DNA of 64,000 nucleotides from Euborellia annulipes (lineage: Eukaryota > Arthropoda > Insecta > Dermaptera > Anisolabididae): positions 1 to 64,000 of the forward strand of contig JAKCPI010005085.1 of assembly GCA_023213315.1 (NCBI GenBank), in the 5' to 3' direction. The position numbers and the translations under genes were made by a program. This document shows, piece by piece, positions 1 to 10,146 of the stretch (its first letter is position 1; each line of letters starts with the position of its first letter). Below the pieces are notes generated by a model that ran no database searches, was not told where the DNA came from, and saw only the letters and a list, made by a program, of their open reading frames with translations.

Positions 1-262
1 GATCGAATTAGAAAAAGCAAATTGATGCTCTCCCATCATTTGAAATAATTGCCAAATTGATTGATTTCATCTTTTTATGCTTTTATAAAATTTTATTCGA
101 TACTTTTTTACTAAGAATAAAAGATTGCATATTTATCTATAAAGAATTCAATCCTTTGAGAAAAAATAAAATTTCAAAAATTTTGTCTTCAATCAAAGAG
201 ATGCTTATTTCTCATAAATATATTAAATAATAAAATCGATCCCTTTTAAATCGTTAGATCAG

Positions 263-690
263 TGCTTGTTAAACTTTTTGAGACGCGGCCCCCTTGGAAC
301 TTAGAATAAATATCTCCTGGCCCCCCTATCCCAATTATATTTTCTAAATTTTATAATTCTATCATTCTAAATTTTATAATTAAAATCCAAGTATTTAAAC
401 TTATTACTTTCTCTTACCTTTATATATAATATATATATTTTTAGAGCTCTATTATAACGAAACCATTAGAGCCTAGAGGGTTTTAAAATTAATATACAGG
501 TAGAGAAAATTTTAGATATCATACATCGAATATTCTCTTTATATTCATTTGGTTAATAGGATGGATATTATATCCATTATTATTATTCATTATTATAATG
601 AAAAAAATTTCTAATTATTAAACTTTAGCATCGTGTAAATTAGTGTTTTTCAAACTGTGGGTCGCGGCCCCTAGGGGGGCCGCAAAGCCT
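263..690. mobile_element. hAT-like terminal segments
   Basis: Two related segments near 263-296 and 641-690 share the pattern CAGTG/TAGTG, then TTTTTCAAACT or similar, then GTCGCGGCCCC. This is the usual look of hAT-superfamily ends. Copies recur at about 3331, 3703 and 8412. I cannot define a complete element with duplicated target site here. Confidence 0.4.
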
Positions 691-930
691 TCCTCGGGGA
701 ATCGCTGACAAAAGGAAAAAAAGCAAAGTTCTACACTACAATAAAAACACAATTCCAGTGCGAAGGACATTCTTGGTTTCTTTTCATCCAAAACAAGATG
801 AAATTCCATTTTAAGCATGCCCTCAGTAGATAAATCTATTTTTCCTATTAAAGAAATATTTTTTTATTAAAGAAAAGTCTTTTATTAGTGAGAGGTAGAT
901 AGCTAAATAGAACTTGTAGTAAGAAATAAA

Positions 931-1226
931 GAAAGAGTGAATGCAGCTATTTTTATTTAGTTTATTAGGCACTTCAAGTCGACGTCTCGGTCAGATTTTC
1001 GACCATCCTCAATGCCTAAGTGTGTCAAAATATTTATTTCAATTTAATAAGGACTCTAGCCTATAGTCCTTATTAAAAGGCAATAAAGATTTTACACAAT
1101 TGCGCCATTCGACTTTTGAGTAGTTTTATTGACACCCTTAAGCCCTGACGATGGTCGCAAATCTGACCGAAACGTCGGCTTCAAGTGCCTAATAAACGAA
1201 ATAAAAATAGCTGCATCCGCTCTTTC
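931..1226. mobile_element. Penelope-like fold-back repeat, copy 1
   Basis: The left arm (about 931-1020) and right arm (about 1130-1226) are inverted copies sharing GCAGCTATTTTTATTT and TATTAGGCACTTCAAG in opposite orientations. The right arm carries a hammerhead-type core on the plus strand. The left arm carries a degraded version on the minus strand, with core TTGAGGA and GAGA in place of GAAA. Inverted, hammerhead-bearing ends are known for Penelope-like elements. No reverse transcriptase is seen between the arms. Confidence 0.5.
1140..1181 (+). ncRNA. Hammerhead ribozyme motif, stem-III-less type
   Basis: Stem I is AAGCC (1140-1144) pairing with GGCTT (1177-1181). The core CTGACGA is at 1145-1151. 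Stem II is GGTC pairing with GACC. GAAA is at 1169-1172, followed by C and the cleavage triplet GTC at 1174-1176. No loop lies between GAAAC and GTC, which matches the small Penelope-associated hammerhead variants reported to cleave as dimers. Activity is inferred only. Confidence 0.6.
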
Positions 1227-1915
1227 TTTTGATCTAGGGGGTCGCCAGAATCTTTCAACCTGTAAAGGGATCGCTTATTCAAAAAGATTTAAAAACACTG
1301 TTGTAAATAATCTGTAGGAAATTCTGAATTCATTAAAAAAATCCGATGCAATTTGGATTAGGGGTTCCGGAGTTATAGATAAATGAATATTCAAAGTTTT
1401 TTCTTTTCCAGCGTTGATTGATTAGCGATTCTTAAATTGGCCAAAGTAGGGGAGGTGAGTGCAAGGCTCCCCCCTCCCTCCCTACCTTCAATTGTCGTCA
1501 GATGCTTCGCGCCTAGATCACCGGGGGGGTGGGGAGGGGGGTGGGGGCCCTCTTCTTAGAATTAATCTAATTCTATTTATTCTTTATATTTAAAATTTTC
1601 TTTTAATGTTTGACAAAACAGGAATTAATTTATGATTACAAAACAAATAAGATAAGCTAATAAAAAAAAAAAAAAAAATTATTTAAACCAAATAAAGTGA
1701 AATAAGAGAAATTATTTTATTTTTTTATTTAACGGCCCCCAATCGCTGGTTTCTTCAGGTCAATTAGTGGTTATATAAATACAAGAAAGTTTTTAAGTAT
1801 TATACTTACTGTATCCTAAAGGAATTTTAAAAAATTATTTGGCTCGGGCCAAAACCCGAATTTTCATTTCCTTATTAGCCAATCGTCTTTGAAAATATAA
1901 AATTCCTTTTCAAAA
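1227..1915. other. Repeat-unit filler, no gene
   Basis: Low-complexity AT-rich sequence with G-runs near 1525-1550 and an A-run at about 1663. It is matched nearly base for base in copy B (4278-4849). Nothing coding is seen. Confidence 0.6.
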
Positions 1916-2029
1916 AAATCTGGTGTGACTGGTCGCACAGCACACCTTCGATAAACGAAAGTTGTGTTCTGTGCTTGTCACACCAAATTTTTGTCTCGAC
2001 ATACATTTATTTTTCGACAGTACAGTACA
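1916..2029 (-). mobile_element. DH element, terminal hairpin fragment
   Basis: Contains TCTGGTGTGACTGGTCGCAC and its inverted partner ending in GTGACAAGCACAG (read on the other strand), then GTCTCGACATA. This is the 3' terminal stem-loop of the DH family described at 37874-38541, in minus orientation. Confidence 0.6.
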
Positions 2030-2215
2030 TTTTTTTTTTTTTTTTTTAATATTTTTAAACACACACTTTTTTTCCCATTCACACTCACACACACATACAC
2101 ACAGTCTTTTCGGCCATATAAGTTTTTATACGATAACCGTTATTTTTATAATAGCTTATATATATATTTGGGGCTCGGGCATTCTTATTTAAGCCATTTG
2201 GTATCTAAATGGCTT
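2030..2215 (-). mobile_element. SINE-A body, truncated
   Basis: A T-run followed by CATTCACAC/CTCACACACAC, then CAGTCTTTTCGGCC and GATAACCGTT. This is the tail and body of the SINE-A family in reverse. The tRNA-like head is missing, and the sequence instead joins a second copy of the unit's start. Confidence 0.65.
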
Positions 2216-2359
2216 TATAAAATTTTATTCGATACTTTATTTAACTATAAGAATAAAAGACTGCATATTTATCTATAAAGAATTCAATCCTTTGAGAAAA
2301 AAATAAAATTTCAAAAATTTTGTCTTCAATCAAAGAGATGCTTATTTCTCATAAATATT

Positions 2360-2497
2360 CTTCTTCTTCATCTGTCCTCGCCTTATTCCCCCGATACGGG
2401 GTCGGCGGACCTCACTTTTTCTCTCCAACCGCCTGTCCCAGCTCGGGCAGCTCGTGGTCGCCATCCACGTACCCACATGATGTGGGCCCCTGAGCAG
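2360..2497 (-). mobile_element. LINE 3'-end insertion with target duplication
   Basis: The insert is flanked by a 16-bp direct repeat ATTTCTCATAAATATT (2344-2359 and 2498-2513). Read on the minus strand, it ends in a GAAGAAGAAG-type tail after CCGACCCCGTATCGGGGGAA, typical of a non-LTR retrotransposon 3' end. The empty target is visible at about 208-226 and 3277-3295. It is 106 bp shorter internally than the copy at 8106-8349. Confidence 0.65.
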
Positions 2498-3982
2498 ATT
2501 TCTCATAAATATTAATATATTAAATAATAAAATCCATCCCTTTATACCTTTAGCCAAATTCTCTAGTTACGCCCATGGTGGTCTTCAAACAATTTTGAAA
2601 GCAAAATGAGAACAGTATCAAAAAAATAATTAATTTTTGAATTTTAAGAGAAAGATATGTCAAAATAAATTTTGAAAATCGATTTTTAATCATTTTCAGA
2701 ACGTTTTGAGACTAAAATTTTTATTGTTTTTGCTTGAATATTTTATATACTAAGTTATTCAATCAATATCAAGGCCTAAATGTGTTTATTTAATTAAAAA
2801 ACAATAAATTAGGATAATTAGAAAATGAAAGAGGCAGTTAAAATTTGAAGATGTAAAAGGCAATTAATAAACCCCCATTTTATGTGGTCGTAGTTAAATA
2901 AAAAAATGTCTATAGCTTTATAATTGATTGAAAAGACCAGTTTTGCATTTTTCCACAGATCCAACGAAAAATAAGAGAGATATAGAAACTTTTTGAAAAG
3001 CGAATGTGCGCGTGAAGAAAAGCCTAGACGAGAGTGAAGCGAGGCTCCCTGGCTGCACTCTGGGCGCCGATCGAATTAGAAAAAGCAAATTGATGCTCTC
3101 CCATCATTTGAAATAATTGCCAAATTGATTGATTTCATCTTTTTATGCTTTTATAAAATTTTATTCGAAACTTTTTTTAACTATAAGAATAAAAGACTGC
3201 ATATTTATCTATAAAGAATTCAATCCTTTGAGAAAAAATAAAATTTCAAAAATTTTGTCTTCAATCAAAGAGATGCTTATTTCTCATAAATATATTAAAT
3301 AATAAAATCGATCCCTTTAAATCGTTAGATCAGTGCTTGTTAAACTTTTTGAGACGCGGCCCCCTTGGAACTTGGAATAAATATCTCCTGGCCCTCCTAT
3401 CCCAATTATATTTTAAAAATCCTTCTAAATTTTATAATTAAAATCCAAGTATTTAAACTTATTACTTTCTCTTACCTTTATATATAATATATATATTTTT
3501 AGAGCTCTATTATAACGAAACCATTAGAGCCTAGAGGGTTTTAAAATTAATATACAGGTAGAGAAAATTTTAGATATCATACATCGAATATTCTCTTTAT
3601 ATTCATTTGGTTAATAGGATGGATATTATATCCATTATTATTATTCATTATTATAATGAAAAAATTTCTAATTATTAAACTTTAGCATCGTGTAAATTAG
3701 TGTTTTTCAAACTGTGGGTCGCGGCCCCTAGGGGGGCCGCAAAGCCTTCCTCGGGGAATCGCTGACAAAAGGAAAAAAGCAAAGTTCTACACTACAATAA
3801 AAACACAATTCCAGTGCGAAGGACATTCTTGGTTTCTTTTCATCCAAAACAAGTTGAAATTCCATTTTAAGCATGCCCTCAGTAGATAAATCTATTTTTC
3901 CTATTAAAGAAATATTTTTTATTAAAGAAGTCTTTTATTAGTGAGAGGTAGATAGCTAAATAGAACTTGTAGTAAGAAATAA

Positions 3983-4277
3983 AGAAAGAGTGAATGCAGC
4001 TATTTTTATTTAGTTTATTAGGCACTTGAAGTCGACGTCTCGGTCAGATTTGCGACCATCCTCAATGCCTAAGTGTGTCAAAATATTTATTTCAATTTAA
4101 TAAGGACTCTAGCCTATAGTCATTATTAAAAGGAAAAAGATTTTACACAATTGCGCCATTCGACTTTTGAGTAGTTTTATTGACACCCTTAAGCCCTGAC
4201 GATGGTCGCAAATCTGACCGAAACGTCGGCTTCAAGTGCCTAATAAACGAAATAAAAATAGCTGCATCCGCTCTTTC
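3983..4277. mobile_element. Penelope-like fold-back repeat, copy 2
   Basis: Copy-B counterpart of 931-1226. The inverted arms and the plus-strand hammerhead are retained. Confidence 0.5.
4191..4232 (+). ncRNA. Hammerhead ribozyme motif, copy B
   Basis: Same motif as 1140-1181: AAGCC/GGCTT stem I, CTGACGA, GGTC/GACC stem II, GAAAC then GTC. All core bases are unchanged between the two tandem copies. Confidence 0.6.
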
Positions 4278-5339
4278 TTTTGATCTAGGGGTCGCCAGAA
4301 CCTTTCATCTTGTAAAGGAATCGCTTATTCAAAAAGATTTAAAAACACTGTTGTAAATAATCTCTAGGAAATTCTGAATTCATTAAAAAAAATCCGATGC
4401 AATTTGGATTAGGGGTTCCGGAGTTATAGATAAATGAATATTCAAAGTTTTTTCTTTTCCAACGTTGATTGATTAGCGATTCTTAAATTGGCCAAAGTAG
4501 GGGAGGTGAGTGCAAGGCTCCCCCCTCCCTCCCTACCTTCAATTGTCGACAGATGCTTCGCGCCTAGATCACCGGGGGGGGTGGGGGCCCTCTTCTTAGA
4601 ATTAATCTAATTCTATTTATTCTTTATATTTAAAATTTTCTTTTAATGTTTGACAAAACAGGAATTAATTTATGATTACAAAACAAATAAGATAAGCTAT
4701 AAAAAAAAAAAAAAAAATTATTTAAACCAAATAAAGTGAAATAAGAGAAATTATTTTATTTTTTTATTTAACGGCCCCCAATCGCTGGTTTCTTCAGGTC
4801 AATTAGTGGTTATATAAATACAAGAAAGTTTTTAAGTATTATACTTACTCAGTGGCGGTCCCAGGATTTTGTCAAGGGGGGGGCCCAAATTTTTTTTTTG
4901 TTATTCATTTTTTTTGTTATTCATTTAAGCTCTTTTTCGGCAGCGAAGGCTATTTAGACCTATTCTATATATTTATTTCACCTGGATTGGTAGCCAATGG
5001 CCTAAAATTTATGATGTAGGGAAGGTGAAGAATAGGATGGCGCAAAAAACCGACTAATTTTTTTTTTTCAATCTCGTATGACAATATTTTAGTATATCAT
5101 GTTTTAAGAGACCTCTCCAAAGATGAGCTCAAAAAAATTTTTTGAGAGTCGATCAAATTTTCAAATTCGTCAAAAATCGATTTTTTTTTTCTTTTTTTAA
5201 TTTTTTTCTCGTTATGGTCGAATTTTAAAGTCGAAAAAAAAATAAGTTTCTCAAATTTTCAACCCAAAATATTAATTTTTAAAGTGCCTCAAATTTTTTT
5301 TTAGTTTGTCTGCATTTCTTTCTAAGAAACATTAACAGT

Positions 5340-5388
5340 TTATCGTCCTGAGGATGGGATCGTTGTGATTCCGAAACGTCGACGATAA
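5340..5388 (+). ncRNA. Hammerhead ribozyme motif, best in window
   Basis: Stem I is a perfect 8-bp pair, TTATCGTC (5340-5347) with GACGATAA (5381-5388). CTGAGGA (5348-5354) fits the invariant CTGANGA. Stem II GGGATC/GATTCC has 6 pairs including one wobble. GAAA is at 5373-5376, then C and the triplet GTC (5378-5380). Stem III has no loop. Every conserved core base is present. The class is known from Penelope-like retroelements, where such small forms act as dimers. Confidence 0.75.
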
Positions 5389-5664
5389 TTAAATAAAGTT
5401 TTTTTATCACTTGCTGACTGTCTACATCTATCTAATCCCAATAATTATACTTTCAGTATTCTGTTTTTTTGTTCATCTCGTGGTGTATTTTTGTCGATTA
5501 TCTTACTAATTAAAAGAAAAAATTTATTAAATATTTAATATGAATCAAATAAAAATAAATTTTGAGCGACCTTTAAAAATTAACCCTTTGCACTCGTCGC
5601 CATTTAGGCGACATCCTAATTTTTTTGTAGTCAAATTAAAGCCAAATAATATCATAATATTCAT

Positions 5665-5727
5665 TAAAAACTGTCTGGGATCCGAACCCGCGACCCTTGG
5701 AATACAAGGCTAACACCCTAGGGGGTA
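5665..5727 (-). mobile_element. SINE-A tRNA-like head fragment
   Basis: Reads GGGATCCGAACCCGCGACCC, then AATACAAGG and CTAACACCC: a reversed box B and head region like those of the SINE-A copies. It lies inside the hAT-like element and has no body. Confidence 0.5.
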
Positions 5728-6003
5728 TGGAAAAATTTTTGAAAATTAGGCATTGAAATTTGCGTTTTTAGCTATCCTGAGACGTGAAAAATTTATAATT
5801 TTTTTGTTTAGTTTTAAAATATTAAATAAAACTTTTGAATTTTTGTTGACCAATGGGGGGGGGGCCCGGGCCCCCCCTGGGACCGCTAGTGTACTTACTG
5901 TATCCTAAAGGAATTTTAAAAAATTATTTGGCTCGGGCCAAAACCCGAATTTTCATTTCCTTATTAGCCAATCGTCTTTGAAAATATAAAATTCCTTTTC
6001 GAA

Positions 6004-6111
6004 AAAATCTGGTGTGACTGGTCGCACAGCACACCTTCGATAAACGAAAGTTGTGTTCTGTGCTTGTCACACCAAATTTTTGTCTCGACATACATTTATT
6101 TTTCGACAGTA
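6004..6111 (-). mobile_element. DH element, terminal hairpin fragment
   Basis: Copy-B counterpart of 1916-2029. Confidence 0.6.
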
Positions 6112-6121
6112 CAGTACATTT

Positions 6122-6650
6122 TTTTTTTTGTTTAAATATTTTTAAACACACACTTTTTTCCCATTCACACTCACACACACATACACACAGTCTTTTCGGC
6201 CATATAAGTCTTTATACGATAACCGTTATTTTTATAATAGCCTATACAGTAGAGTCCCGGTAATTCGAACCTCGGTAATCCGAACTTTCGGTTAATCCGA
6301 ACTCTTTATGAGTATATTTATATATTATGAAATATTTATTTAGAGTTTAATATCACCGACAAGTTTCACGGTTTACAACGTTATAAATACAACTTTATTA
6401 TCGAAATTAACTAATTCAGGCTTACAATTCCGGTTAATCCGAACTTCCCGATTATCCGAACGACCCTTGGTCCCAATTAGTTCGGATTAACGGGACTCTA
6501 CTGTATATATTTGGGGTCCGGGCATTTCTAGTTAAGCTATTTGGTATCTAAATGGCTTAAATAAAATCATCGGACTGCCTTGAATCCGAACCCACGACCT
6601 TTGTTATACAAGACAGGCGCGCTAGCGACTTCACCAAGCCCGAGGGCGTA
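6122..6650 (-). mobile_element. SINE-A, split by a miniature element
   Basis: The body and tail (6122-6246) and tRNA-like head (about 6560-6650, with GAATCCGAACCCACGACC) are separated by the TA-flanked insertion at 6247-6503. The flanks CAGTACATTT (6112-6121) and CGGTACATTT (6651-6660) match at 9 of 10 bases, so a 10-bp target duplication is likely. Confidence 0.7.
6247..6503. mobile_element. pogo/Tigger-like miniature element
   Basis: The terminal inverted repeats are CAGTAGAGTCCCG and CGGGACTCTACTG, with TA on both sides (6245-6246 and 6504-6505). Internal repeats of the type GGTTAATCCGAAC also fit this group. It is 257 bp long and noncoding. Copy A of the tandem unit lacks it. Confidence 0.8.
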
Positions 6651-6660
6651 CGGTACATTT

Positions 6661-6922
6661 TTTTTTATAAAAAACATTCACACTTTTTTCTCATTCACAC
6701 TCACACACACATTCACACAGTCTTTTCGGCAACTTAGGCCATTTAAGACTTTGACGATAACCGTTAAATATTAATAAATCTATTATGAGTCCAGGCATTT
6801 TTATTTAAGCCATTTGGTATCCAAGTGGCTTAAATAAAATCATCGGACTGCCTGGGGTCCGAACCCGCGACGTTTGGTATACGAGGTTAGCACGCTAACC
6901 CCTACACCAAGCCCCAAGGGCT
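6661..6922 (-). mobile_element. SINE-A, full length
   Basis: Reverse orientation: T-run, CATTCACAC repeats, TTTTCGGCAACTTAGGCC, GACGATAACCGTT, GCCATTTGGTATCC, then a tRNA-like head with GGTCCGAACCCGCGACG and TACACCAAGCCCC. It is flanked by the 10-bp repeat CGGTACATTT (6651-6660 and 6923-6932). On the sense strand the head shows a box A-like TGGTGTAGGGG and a box B-like GGTTCGGACCCC, so RNA polymerase III transcription is the expected mode. Confidence 0.8.
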
Positions 6923-6932
6923 CGGTACATTT

Positions 6933-7465
6933 GAAGATGCAAAATTTATAAACATACAAATATTTATATTCTGTTACCATGGCAACCATTTACCCTAACT
7001 TTCCTAGGAGTACAAGAGTAAAGTGGACTTCAAACAATTTTGAGAGCAAAATGAAACTATATATTTGAAAGAGCTTCTAAAAACTAATTGATTTTTGAAT
7101 TTTAATAAAAATCGCTAGAGCGAATTTTGAGAAAATCTAAAAAAAAAACTGAAAAAGTACATCAGTAAAGTATTAGTACTATTTGGCCGATCTTGTTCAA
7201 AAGCTTCGTGTCACGTCTCAGGGGGGTGCCTAATTTAAATATAAAATTTCAACATCCTAGCTCTTTTCGTTCTTGAGATATTTTGTTCACAGACACACTC
7301 ACACACACACACACACACACAGACCATGTTGCGAAAACCACTTTTTTAGATTCAGGGTACCTCAAAACGTGTATATCCATCTCGACATCGAATTTTTTAC
7401 ATGAAACCAATACTCCTCTATATATTAACTTATATATAAGTTTATATAGAGGTAAGTAAAAATTA
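6933..7465 (-). mobile_element. DH element, minus orientation
   Basis: Shares CATGGCAACCATTT, AAGTACATCAGTAAAG, ATATAAAATTTCAAC and the CA-repeat (7299-7321) with other DH copies. It ends in the 5' hairpin region with TATATAGAGGTAAGTA. No open frame of note. Confidence 0.6.
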
Positions 7466-7878
7466 AAACGTCAAAATAAATTTGGAAAATCGATTTTTAA
7501 TCATTTTCAGAACGTTTTGCGACTAAAATTTCATTGTTTTTGCTTGAATATTTTATATACTAAGTTATTCAATCAATATCAAGGCCTAAATGTGTTTATT
7601 TAATTAAAAAACAATAAATTAGGATAATTAGAAAATGAAGGAGGCAGTTAAAATTTGAAGATGTAAAAGGCAATTAATAAACCCCCATTTTATGTGGTCG
7701 TAGTTAAATAAAAAAATGTCTATAGCTTTATAATTGATTGAAAAGACCAGTTTTGCATTTTTCCTCAAATCCAACGAAAAATAAGAGAGATAGAGAGATT
7801 TTTTAAAAAGCGAATGTGCGCGTGAAGAAAAGCCTAGACGAGAGTGAAGCGAGGCTCCCTGGCTGCACTCTGGGCGCC

Positions 7879-8480
7879 GATCGAATTAGAAAAAGCAAAT
7901 TGATGCTCTCCCAGCATTTGAAATAATTGACAAATTGATTGATTTCATCTTTTTATGCTTTTATAAAATTTTATTCGATACTTTATTTAACTATAAGAAT
8001 AAAAGACTGCATATTTATCTATAAAGAATGCAATCCTTTGAGAAAAAATAAAATTTCAAAATATTTTGTCTTCAATCAAAGAGATGCTTATTTCTCATAA
8101 ATATTCTTCTTCTTCTTCTGTCCTCGCCTTATTCCCCCGATACGGGGTCGGCGGACTTCACTTTTTCCCTCCAACCCTAACATGTGTTTTTGCGACCGGA
8201 AGAAATAGGACAGGCCGGCTCGTCGCACAGTCTGACGCCTGTTGAAAAGAGAAATGAAGAGACAGACATTTAAAGAACTGAAGGACTGCCTGCCCCAGCT
8301 CGGGCAGCTCGTGGTCGCCATCCACGTACCCAAGGGGGCCCCTGAACAAATTTCTCATAAATATTAATATATTACATTAAATAATAAAATCCATCCCTTT
8401 ATACCTTTAGTTCAGTGCTTGTTAAACTTTTTGAGTCGCGGCCCCGTTGGGAACCAAATAAATATCTCACGGCCCCCCCT
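7879..8480. repeat. Tandem repeat unit, copy C (partial)
   Basis: Restarts with the unit head and runs to the hAT-like end near 8412-8480, then leaves the unit and enters a DH copy. It includes the longer version of the LINE 3' insertion. Confidence 0.75.
8106..8349 (-). mobile_element. LINE 3'-end insertion, longer form
   Basis: Same target duplication ATTTCTCATAAATATT (8090-8105 and 8350-8365) and same ends as 2360-2497, but with 106 extra internal bases (about 8178-8283). The shared duplication means both are one insertion copied with the unit. The shorter form then lost sequence, or the two units were exchanged. Confidence 0.65.
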
Positions 8481-8507
8481 CTATTTTTTTTTTTTACATT
8501 CTCTTCT

Positions 8508-8860
8508 TGTGTGTTCAATTTTAAGCATGAAGGATTTGAGCTAGGGGGGTGAAATTTTATATTTAAGTTAGACACCCCCCTGAGGCGTGGAAATAAGCTT
8601 TTAATCAAAATCAGCCAAAAAGTACTAGTACTTTACTGATGTAGTTTTTCAGTTTTTTTCGATTTTCTCAAAATTAGCTCTAACGATTTTTTTTTTTTTA
8701 AATTAATAAATCAATTATTTTTTAGATGCTCTTTAAAATGTATATTCTCATTTTGCCGTTGAAATCTTCTGAAGACCACTTTACCTTTGTTCTTCATAGG
8801 AAAGATAGGAGAAATGGTTGCCATGGTAACAGAATTTAAATCTTTTACTTTTTAGATTAA
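8508..8860 (+). mobile_element. DH element, internal part
   Basis: Contains TTCAATTTTAAGCATGAAGG, GAGTACTAG-like ACTAGTACTTTACTGATGTA, and GGTTGCCATGGTAACA. The 5' hairpin is missing. Confidence 0.6.
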
Positions 8861-9584
8861 AATTCATATAAATTAATTATTTAGATGTCCTTTTAAAAAG
8901 TACATCAGTAATATTTTGTGAAAATTGTTTGAAGTACCTACTCAAATCATTTCATCTAAATTAAATTTTACACTTTGATGCTACCCATACAAGATCATAA
9001 TATCGCTTGTGTACAAATAAATATAACAACCAAGTGATGATGAAGAATTGAAATATTTTACATCTAACTAAATATATAACTATCATTTATTTGGCAATAT
9101 TCTCTGACTGCTTAATTAATTTTTTTTTCTCGTTCAATTTTTATAATTCTTCCAAATGTCCAAAAAAAAAAAAAATTAACTTAAAAGCTGTTAAGTTATT
9201 ATTTTTAAAAAGAGAAATAATATTTCTTAGAAACGAGGGGAGGGCGCCTGGCGACAATCAGAGCAGAGGGGTGGGGGAACCTGCAACTTGCCACCCTCCC
9301 CTCTTTTGGTCAAATCAAGAGTCCGAATTAAATAAAAATGGAAATGATTAAAAACTCTGATAAATCAAATGTCTATAACTCGGAAACGGCGCATCCAATT
9401 CGCATCGGATCTTTTGTAATGAGTTTAGAATTTCCTAGAGAATATTCACATGGAACTAAAATTGAATAATTAAGAATATATTTTTTCTTTAATCTAACCA
9501 TCCGTTCAACCAATCAAATGATAGTAAAAAGGATCATCGTTCTATATTCTTTGAAATTTTCCCTTTTATCTTCTTCTTCTTCTT
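8861..9584. other. Intergenic, nothing clear
   Basis: AT-rich sequence with a G-rich patch near 9230-9310. No gene, and no repeat I can name. Confidence 0.4.
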
Positions 9585-9944
9585 TATATATATAATTCTT
9601 CTGTACGTGTGTATGTGACTGAACTCCTCCTAAACAACTGAACCGATTTTGATGAAATTTTTTGTGTATGTTTGTGAGTATCCCGGACAGGTTTTGTTTC
9701 ACAAATAACAATAAGTTAATGAGTAATTAACCGTTAAAATAAGAAAAAAATAAAAATTAGGAGAAATAGTTGCCATGGTAACAAAATATAAATATTTACC
9801 CATGTTTACGATTTTTTATTTATTTACATTTTGAATTCTAAAATAAAGGCGTAAATTTTATTTTGTTTGTGTATCGGGAGAGTCCCGGAAAGGATATTAT
9901 TCACAAAAAATCTTAAATTCATGAATAATTAACCGTTAAAATAA
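9585..9944 (+). mobile_element. Helitron-like 5' sequence fragments
   Basis: Contains GTATGTGACTGAACTCCTCC, then CCGATTTTGATGAAATTTTT, wording common in animal Helitron 5' regions. A DH piece with GTTGCCATGGTAACA interrupts it (about 9757-9830). The phrase AATTAACCGTTAAAATAA occurs twice (about 9724 and 9926). Confidence 0.45.
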
Positions 9945-10079
9945 TCTATATTATAAAAATGAATTGGGAAAAATGTTTGTATGTACCGGTATGTATATAA
10001 GTAGGCGAGCAAGGGGGTCCAGGGGGGCGCAGCCCCAGCTAGACGGAAAGCCCCGCCGAAGGCGGGGCTTTGCGTCTAG
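9945..10079 (+). mobile_element. Mini-Helitron
   Basis: Begins TCTATATTATAAAAATGAA and ends with a GC-rich hairpin (GCCCCGCCGAAGGCGGGGC at about 10049-10067) shortly before CTAG, followed by T. A TC start, a subterminal hairpin and a CTAG end without target duplication are Helitron hallmarks. It is 135 bp long and noncoding. Confidence 0.75.
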
Positions 10080-10146
10080 TCTGTATATAAAATTTTCAAA
10101 CAGTTTTTTATTTTTTTTATTTTCTTTATTAGCAATCTCCGCACTC

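Larger units (their letters stand above)
1..3068. repeat. Tandem repeat unit, copy A
   Basis: First copy of a repeat whose start (GATCGAATTAGAAAAAGC) recurs at 3069 and 7879. The 5' limit is set by the window edge, so the true unit may begin earlier. The unit is itself a mosaic of a hAT-like end, a hammerhead-bearing inverted repeat, a DH hairpin, a SINE body and a LINE 3' piece. Its first part (about 81-255) is partly repeated again at 2214-2550. No host gene is visible in it. Confidence 0.85.
4850..5891. mobile_element. Non-autonomous hAT-like element with 8-bp target duplication
   Basis: The ends are CAGTGGCGGTCCCAGG and its near-complement CCTGGGACCGCTAGTG. They are flanked by TACTTACT at 4842-4849 and 5892-5899. 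Copy A keeps the empty site around 1800-1812, which fixes the boundaries exactly. An 8-bp duplication and CAGTGGC ends fit the hAT superfamily. The inside holds no transposase. It carries a SINE-B body piece (about 4920-5000), a hammerhead (5340-5388) and a SINE head (5665-5727), so it is a nested composite. Confidence 0.8.
3069..7878. repeat. Tandem repeat unit, copy B (enlarged by insertions)
   Basis: Collinear with copy A from its start to about 4849 and again at about 5892-6246 and 7465-7878. It is longer because it gained the elements at 4850-5891, 6247-6503 and 6661-6922, plus a DH copy at 6933-7465. The high identity between A and B outside the insertions points to a recent duplication. 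Confidence 0.8.

Noticed and set aside
6661..6922. tRNA genes suggested by box A and box B (also at 10147, 18401, 21650, 29243, 51444, 53975)
   Set aside because: The heads do not close into a normal cloverleaf, and are followed by a shared body and A-tail, mostly with target duplications: these are SINEs.
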